Positions 12,155 through 16,119 of a stretch of DNA of 16,119 nucleotides are shown here, one piece after another. Position 1 is the first letter of the stretch, and the number at the start of each line of letters is the position of its first letter. Position numbers and translations under genes: made by a program. Source of the stretch: an uncultured Eubacteriales bacterium (GTDB lineage: Bacteria; Bacillota; Clostridia; Oscillospirales; Oscillospiraceae). The notes below the pieces were generated by a model that was given only the letters and a program-made list of their open reading frames with translations, did no database searches and had not been told where the DNA came from. The DNA lies in NCBI GenBank assembly GCA_905205195.1, contig CAJLCS010000040.1, forward strand, positions 1 to 16,119. Reading direction: 5' to 3'.

Positions 12155-13266
12155 TTTGTTGCCTCCTCAATGGTCAGCCGCACCATTTCCTTCGTCATCG
12201 TGCAGACATAGGACGGGCAGCCGTCAAATTCCCCCGTTTCCGTCACGCACATGGCCGCGCAGGCGTGACAGGCATTTTTGCAGGCGCATTGGGCGCAGCG
12301 GGACGGCAGCCGCAGCTGGGCCGTCTCCTGCCGGATCCGGTCCCATGCCCGGGAAAATCCCAGCTCCGGCACCGAAGCCTTGGGCCATGTCATCATGCCG
12401 CAGGGCGTCATGTCCCCCTGCCAGTTGATCCAGAACGCACTGCGGCCCGCCCGGCAGGACACCCGTTCTCCCGGTGTTCCATCGCAGGCCTCCCCCGGCT
12501 CCTCCAGCATCCGGCCCTGCCGGAAGGCCTCCGCTCTGGCCCGGAACTGCTCCGGCGTCAGCCGCAGTTTGTCCCACTGCACCGTGTAGGCCGCCGCTTC
12601 CTCCGGCGTAAACCGGTCGTTTTCGCCCACCCGGGTTTCGTCCCGGCGGATCGGCGGGAACATATAGGTGGCCAGCTGCATGGGCGTCCCCAGTTCCTCG
12701 GCCATCCGATAAATGGCCGCCATATCCGCCACGTTATAGGGCGTCATGGAGGCGTTCAGCTTCACGCCGATGCCCAACGCCTTCAGCCCCCGGATATTCT
12801 CCACCACCCGGTCGTACATGGGGCGGCCGCAAAGGCGCTGATAGCTTTCGTTGCCCCCGCCGTACAGGGTGATGTTGAACCGGAACGGCGGCTCCGTCCG
12901 GAAAAAGTCCAGCCAGTCACGGTCGATGAGGGAGCCGTTGCTGTTCACCGACACCAGCAGGCCCATTTTCTTCAATTCCCTCAGAAGATAGCGGAATTCC
13001 GGGTAAACCAGCGGCTCGCCGCCGGTCAGCAGCAGAAACAGCATTCCCTGCCCCCGCGCTTCCTCCGCCATGGCCAGCCACTCGTCCGCCGTCCGTTCCC
13101 GGCCGCGGCGGCGCTGCTCCTCCGCCGTCAGGTGAACATAACACATTTTGCAGTCAAAGTTGCAGCGCGGCGTCAGCTCAAAGGTACCGGCCAGCGGCGT
13201 GCCGTTGCGGCAGGCCTTGGCGTGCAGATAGGCCGACAGCTGCGGCTCAACGCTGGATGCTTCCAT
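12151..13266 (-). CDS. Radical SAM peptide maturase with SPASM domain
   Basis: A 371-residue enzyme. The SAM-binding [4Fe-4S] cluster motif is CNFDCKMCY (Cys35, Cys39, Cys42), followed by LTGGEPLVYPEF (80-91), which contacts SAM, and VNSNGS (107-112). The C-terminal third is a cysteine-rich SPASM-type region for auxiliary Fe-S clusters: Cys271, Cys289, then Cys324, 327, 329, 333, 336, 340, 350 and 355. The WINWQGDMTPCGMM segment is typical of peptide-modifying members of the PqqE/AlbA/SCIFF-maturase superfamily. Such enzymes make thioether, C-C or C-O crosslinks or epimerise residues in ribosomal peptides. A short N-terminal part (1-26) precedes the barrel, with no built-in PqqD domain; that role falls to the separate downstream gene. 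It starts at ATG with AAGGAGG upstream and overlaps the kinase-like gene by 20 bases. The reaction type cannot be called from sequence alone. Confidence 0.92.
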   Translation of the reverse strand: MEASSVEPQLSAYLHAKACRNGTPLAGTFELTPRCNFDCKMCYVHLTAEEQRRRGRERTADEWLAMAEEARGQGMLFLLLTGGEPLVYPEFRYLLRELKKMGLLVSVNSNGSLIDRDWLDFFRTEPPFRFNITLYGGGNESYQRLCGRPMYDRVVENIRGLKALGIGVKLNASMTPYNVADMAAIYRMAEELGTPMQLATYMFPPIRRDETRVGENDRFTPEEAAAYTVQWDKLRLTPEQFRARAEAFRQGRMLEEPGEACDGTPGERVSCRAGRSAFWINWQGDMTPCGMMTWPKASVPELGFSRAWDRIRQETAQLRLPSRCAQCACKNACHACAAMCVTETGEFDGCPSYVCTMTKEMVRLTIEEATK

Positions 13267-14113
13267 GCTCGTTCCTCCTTAATGCTTCCTCCAGAACCCG
13301 CACCGCGGATTCCTCCGGCTGGCAGGTCAGTTCCATCACCGGCACCGTCCCGACCAGCCGGGCCACTAGCTCCGTCATGCGGTTGGCGGCAGCCGGATCC
13401 CAGTCGTAATAGGCGCACTGGCTCCAAATTCGTGCAAATGCCTCCGTTTTCCGCAGAGCGGACACCCGATTTTCCTTTCCCTGCCGAAGCAGGACCACGG
13501 CGGCCAGTTCCGAGGTAACGTTGCGGCAGATTTTGGACGTTCCGGCGTAAAAGATGCCGTTGGCCGTCCGTTTTTCCACATGAATCAGGGTCCGGTCGCC
13601 GTTGCAGACGGTGGCGCCTGCAAATTGCTCCCAGAGGCGGCCCTGGGTGCTTTTCCCCACGCCGCTGGGGCCGGAAAACAGGATGGCGCGGCCGTCCGGC
13701 CGCCGCACATAGCAGGCGTGCAGGATCAGCCGGTCATGCGCGGCCAGAAGGTCGAAGAAATCCGACGATTCCAGTACCGTTCGGGTGGACAGGTAGGGGC
13801 GGTACCACTCGGAAAACACCAGTTCCGTCCGATTCCCCTCCGTACGCGCGAAGGTCCATTGGGCGCTGCCCGACGACAGGCTGTAGCAGCGGAACGTCAT
13901 GCGCGCCGCCCCCGTATACCAGCGATGCAGCACGTTCCGGGACAGGGCGCCATCCGGAATCGCCGGGGGGCGGTCCGAAAAGGAAACCGTAATTGTGTGG
14001 TCCGGCGTCCCGCCGTCCACGCGGAAGGATTCGCACAGCGCCGAGTCCTGCATGGGTGCTTCCGCGGTAAGCCCGACGGTCAATACCCCGAAACGATATT
14101 GCCTATGATACAT
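13247..14113 (-). CDS. HPr kinase/phosphorylase-like protein
   Basis: A 288-residue protein. The C-terminal half resembles the HprK catalytic domain: a strand with His132 (LILHACYV), the P-loop SGPSGVGKST (147-156) with Lys154, NGDRTLIH (171-178) aligned with the HprK A-D-D-R segment, and a GTSKICRN segment (191-198). The N-terminal half (about 1-125) is unlike the HprK regulatory domain and I do not recognise it. True HprK regulates carbon catabolite control. Here the setting among radical SAM, PqqD and precursor genes points to the HprK-like peptide kinases known in some RiPP loci, such as the paeninodin lasso peptide kinase. The ATG at 14113 overlaps the lipoprotein stop by 11 bases (TATGTATCATAG) and has no clear ribosome binding site, so translational coupling is likely. 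Upstream in-frame extension to 14260 is rejected because it lies inside the lipoprotein gene. Confidence 0.8.
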   Translation of the reverse strand: MYHRQYRFGVLTVGLTAEAPMQDSALCESFRVDGGTPDHTITVSFSDRPPAIPDGALSRNVLHRWYTGAARMTFRCYSLSSGSAQWTFARTEGNRTELVFSEWYRPYLSTRTVLESSDFFDLLAAHDRLILHACYVRRPDGRAILFSGPSGVGKSTQGRLWEQFAGATVCNGDRTLIHVEKRTANGIFYAGTSKICRNVTSELAAVVLLRQGKENRVSALRKTEAFARIWSQCAYYDWDPAAANRMTELVARLVGTVPVMELTCQPEESAVRVLEEALRRNEHGSIQR

Positions 14114-14834
14114 AGGTAATAAACAGGACCTGACTGTCCGTCTGGCTGAAGTGGGACGTATAAGTGCTCTTGGTCCCATCGGCCTCCAGGCTGCCGACAC
14201 CGGCGCGGTAGGTAATGCCGCCCATGAAAACGCCGTTCTGGACGGTTTTGTAGTAGACATAAACCTGCTGCATGGGGTCGCCGGTCAGGTTGGTGACGGT
14301 CACGGTGCTGTCCAGCGTTTCCAGCTTCACCGCATCCTCGTGCAGGCTCAGCGGCTCCGTAAAGGGCACATAGGTGGTGAGCGCCGCAGTCATGGACCCG
14401 GTGTCCTCGGGCATGGCCTTCCGGTTCTGCTCCAGAACCCGGATGACACCGCCAGCCGGAAGGGTGGAAAAGTCGAAATCGTAGGTTTCGCTGCCCTGGG
14501 TCAGCGTCACATGGGCATACTGCACCGGTTCGGTGCCCGTATTTTTCAGCTGAATGGAAAACAGGCCGGAAACAAGGTCATCCGTGCCGTCCTCAAAGTA
14601 AATGCCGGAATAGCGGCCCATGCTCTCGATGACAAGGCCGTTGCCCAAATCCCGGTTCAGGACGTCCGCGCTTTCCGGCTCCGTGACGGGGGCGTAAACT
14701 TCCGTCGCCGCCGTCGGTTCCGTCGTCACGGCCGTCGTTTCGTCTGGTGTCTCCCGCTTGCCGCAGCCAGTCAGCAGCAGCGCCGCCGTGACGGCGGCCA
14801 GCGTGAGCCGAACCGCACATTGCTTTCTTTTCAT
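14103..14834 (-). CDS. Predicted lipoprotein of unknown function
   Basis: A 243-residue protein beginning MKRKQCAVRLTLAAVTAALLLTGCGKRE: a basic start, a hydrophobic stretch and a lipobox LLTGC with the lipidated Cys24. A Thr/Glu/Pro-rich linker follows (about 26-55), then a beta-rich domain with FSIQLKNTGTEPVQYAHVTL, like the small FxxxL-type domains of extracellular binding proteins. The start is fixed by AAGGAGAT seven bases upstream. It sits between the precursor-like peptide and the kinase-like gene, directly after an intrinsic terminator whose U tract adjoins its ribosome binding site. A membrane-anchored partner of the peptide (immunity, capture or display) is possible but purely contextual. 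I do not recognise a named family. Confidence 0.82.
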   Translation of the reverse strand: MKRKQCAVRLTLAAVTAALLLTGCGKRETPDETTAVTTEPTAATEVYAPVTEPESADVLNRDLGNGLVIESMGRYSGIYFEDGTDDLVSGLFSIQLKNTGTEPVQYAHVTLTQGSETYDFDFSTLPAGGVIRVLEQNRKAMPEDTGSMTAALTTYVPFTEPLSLHEDAVKLETLDSTVTVTNLTGDPMQQVYVYYKTVQNGVFMGGITYRAGVGSLEADGTKSTYTSHFSQTDSQVLFITYVS

Positions 14835-14849
14835 GTTGGATCTCCTTCG

Positions 14850-14880
14850 AAAAAGTGCCCTGCCCGAAGGGGCAGGGCAC
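14850..14880 (-). terminator. Intrinsic terminator/attenuator after the precursor-like peptide gene
   Basis: On the - strand, an 11-bp perfect GC-rich stem (arms 14880-14870 and 14865-14855, 4-base loop) is followed at once by TTTTT (14854-14850). It lies 12 bases after the peptide stop and ends just before the ribosome binding site of the lipoprotein. No promoter is visible between it and the next gene, so downstream genes depend on read-through. This would give high peptide and low enzyme expression. Confidence 0.82.
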
Positions 14881-14892
14881 AAGGTGGGGTAT

Positions 14893-15138
14893 TTAGGAAT
14901 TGAACAGCTTTTGAGCCTCAGTCGGCACATGGTAGCAATAACTATACTCACCATCACTGCCCGAACGCGTGCAGCCAATCACCGCAGATAGAAATACCAC
15001 ACCGGGAACGCCTGGAATAGTAAGTCCACAGGTTCCATTGGTCGGTCCATCAACCTTCGTCGCACAGGAAGACGCAATGTTGGCGCTCAATTCGAAGTCC
15101 TCGAAAGAAACCTCGGGTTTCTGATATCTCTTTTTCAT
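14893..15138 (-). CDS. Candidate RiPP precursor peptide, 81 residues, four cysteines
   Basis: The start is fixed by AGGAG eight bases before ATG (15138); the in-frame ATG at 15171 lies inside the upstream gene. The peptide begins MKKRYQKPEV, a charged leader-like segment with KPEVSFEDFELS (7-18), then NIASSC. The rest is Gly/Ser/Thr/Val-rich with cysteines at 25, 37, 56 and 68, aromatic residues near the last cysteine (EYSYCYHVP), and the C-terminal QKLFNS, a free serine. There is no signal peptide or transmembrane helix. From memory, gut Firmicutes hold many small peptides with the same leader (KPxxxFExFxLS.NIA..C) and a C-terminal CYHVP...FxS. I know of no assigned class for them. Position in one operon with PqqD, SPASM radical SAM and HPrK-like genes makes it the likely substrate. 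It is followed directly by an intrinsic terminator. Confidence 0.72.
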   Translation of the reverse strand: MKKRYQKPEVSFEDFELSANIASSCATKVDGPTNGTCGLTIPGVPGVVFLSAVIGCTRSGSDGEYSYCYHVPTEAQKLFNS

Positions 15139-15154
15139 TTCGATAACTCCTCTC

Positions 15155-16119
15155 TCAGAACCACTTTGCAAAGATGTTCCACCATCTGCCGGACCGGACG
15201 GTCAGGGTTGCGGTGATCGGCTCGCTGGCCGTGCCCTCGGCGTTGACGGCGCAGATTTCATAGGCGCCGGAGGTCTGCGCGGTGACGGTGTAGGTGAATT
15301 CGCGGTAGGTCACCTTAGGCGCATTCCAGCCCCACCCCTTCCGCTCCGTGCGGGTGCGGTAGGAGGTGACGGCAACGCCGTTCACCGTGATGGACTCCAC
15401 ATCGGTGGACGTCTTCACTGTCAGCGTGGCCTTCTGGCCGGCGCGGACGTTCTTAGTCCATCTGGCTTCCAGACGGGACGGCTGGAAGGGATCCGGTTCC
15501 ACAACCGGCACCGCGAACAGTGCCCGGACGGTATTCACCGCGTCGGCCTGATCTTCCTCGGTCAGCTCCGCCAGCGTGGTCGTCGCGGTCGGCTTGTTCT
15601 TGTAGGTGATCTTGACATTGGTCAGGGAAAGGATGCTGCCTTTCGCCGTGCTTTTATTGGTAATGACAAAGGTACGATCAGCCGTATTCCCGGTACTAAT
15701 TTTATAGTACATCTCGGTAGCAGTCTGAATGTCCGTGCCCGTTTTGTCGTCATCCACGGACATTACTGCTCCGCCCTTCGGGGATTTGGCACCGATCTGG
15801 ATGGAATCGATTTCTTGATCGGCCGAAATCTTGAAGGAGATGGCCTGACCAGGTGCCAGATAGACCTCGTTATTGGGGCCATAGTTCTTGTAATCATCGA
15901 TCGTCGCATTCTCAGCACCGTCGATGAAGAGGCCCTTACCATTTTCAGCGCCGGTAATCTCGTCACGGAGCTTGATGTACTGCGGATAGCCTTCGCCGTC
16001 CTTGGCGTAATCCGGAACATTCGTGCCCATGGGGTCGTAAATGCGGATGGCGGCCCGCCAGAAGGGGTACAGGTTGTCAGTGGTCGTAACGAAGAATCGA
16101 GAATAAGAACAAAGACAAC
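15155..16119 (-). CDS. Large surface/secreted protein, C-terminal part (5' end beyond window)
   Basis: The - strand frame is open to the window edge with no stop, so the ATG at 16030 is probably internal. The visible part covers about 320 residues. Residues FFVTTTDNLYPFWRAAIRIYDP are followed by a beta-rich region (GQAISFKISADQEIDSIQIG, then an MYYKISTGNTADRTFVITN strand set) resembling extracellular adhesion or binding domains. Next come a short helix (LAELTEEDQADAVNTVRALF), an Ig-like domain (ARWTKNVRAGQKATLTVKTSTDVESITVNGVAV to EICAVNAEGTASEPITATLTV) and an aromatic-basic end SGRWWNIFAKWF. There is no sorting signal. The stop lies 16 bases before the precursor-like gene with no promoter between, so both share a transcript. 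By eye it is less GC-rich than the genes to its left. Family not recognised. Confidence 0.7.
   Translation of the reverse strand, partial: CLCSYSRFFVTTTDNLYPFWRAAIRIYDPMGTNVPDYAKDGEGYPQYIKLRDEITGAENGKGLFIDGAENATIDDYKNYGPNNEVYLAPGQAISFKISADQEIDSIQIGAKSPKGGAVMSVDDDKTGTDIQTATEMYYKISTGNTADRTFVITNKSTAKGSILSLTNVKITYKNKPTATTTLAELTEEDQADAVNTVRALFAVPVVEPDPFQPSRLEARWTKNVRAGQKATLTVKTSTDVESITVNGVAVTSYRTRTERKGWGWNAPKVTYREFTYTVTAQTSGAYEICAVNAEGTASEPITATLTVRSGRWWNIFAKWF

Noticed and set aside
12265..13518. 417-codon + strand frame opposite the radical SAM and kinase-like genes
   Set aside because: A shadow frame. The radical SAM motif, SPASM cysteines and P-loop are on the - strand.
14151..14903. 250-codon + strand frame opposite the lipoprotein
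   Set aside because: The lipobox and ribosome binding site on the - strand mark the real gene. This frame has no domain and would read through the intrinsic terminator.
14893..15138. Naming the peptide as SCIFF, a lasso peptide or a lanthipeptide
   Set aside because: It has four dispersed cysteines rather than a six-Cys cluster, and no lasso cyclase/protease or lanthipeptide synthetase is in the visible operon. The class is left open.

Overview
The window looks like chromosomal DNA from a GC-rich, anaerobic, gut-type Firmicute, probably of the Oscillospiraceae/Ruminococcaceae group. This is an inference. It rests on a glycyl-radical (oxygen-sensitive) class III ribonucleotide reductase, strong AGGAGG-type ribosome binding sites, sigma-A style promoters, a sortase-anchored multi-modular glycosidase, an alpha-L-fucosidase, and a small precursor-like peptide of a type common in gut Clostridia. 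No phage, transposase, tRNA, rRNA or CRISPR was seen.

Layout, left to right. (1) 1-1600: the 3' part of nrdD, ending at a hairpin terminator. (2) 1604-3530: a divergent pair of an AraC-type regulator (-) and a cytoplasmic GH29 alpha-L-fucosidase (+). The shared spacer holds a good promoter and three helically phased CGATT repeats just upstream of its -35. (3) 3540-8690: a 1716-residue secreted, wall-anchored clan GH-A glycosidase (-) with four tandem homologous modules, a catalytic barrel, a CBM9-like domain, a (DPxPT)11 stalk and an NPSTGD sorting signal. (4) 8691-10578: a divergent ROK-family repressor (+), translationally coupled to a small S24/S26 serine peptidase. The spacer holds two promoters, a palindrome and a direct repeat that could be operators. 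(5) 10579-10863: a hairpin-rich non-coding stretch. (6) 10864-11853: an AEC-family transporter (-) under a perfect-consensus promoter. (7) 11857-16119 (-): the most interesting part, an operon reading surface protein (cut by the window edge) > Cys-containing small peptide > terminator/attenuator > lipoprotein > HPr-kinase-like protein > SPASM radical SAM enzyme > PqqD-like RRE protein.

Regions 2-4 read as glycan-use functions. The surface enzyme attacks an external polysaccharide or glycoconjugate, the fucosidase trims fucosylated oligosaccharides inside the cell, and the AraC and ROK proteins are local sugar-responsive controls. Region 7 has the architecture of a ribosomally made, post-translationally modified peptide (RiPP) locus. 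The 81-residue peptide is the candidate substrate, PqqD the leader-binding element, the radical SAM enzyme the cross-linking or epimerising maturase, and the HPrK-like protein a possible peptide kinase. The hairpin with its U tract right after the peptide gene would make much more peptide than enzyme. The nearby S26-like peptidase is a candidate, not proven, partner. The peptide product, its modification and its role cannot be read from the sequence, and I do not recognise a characterised RiPP class that fits.
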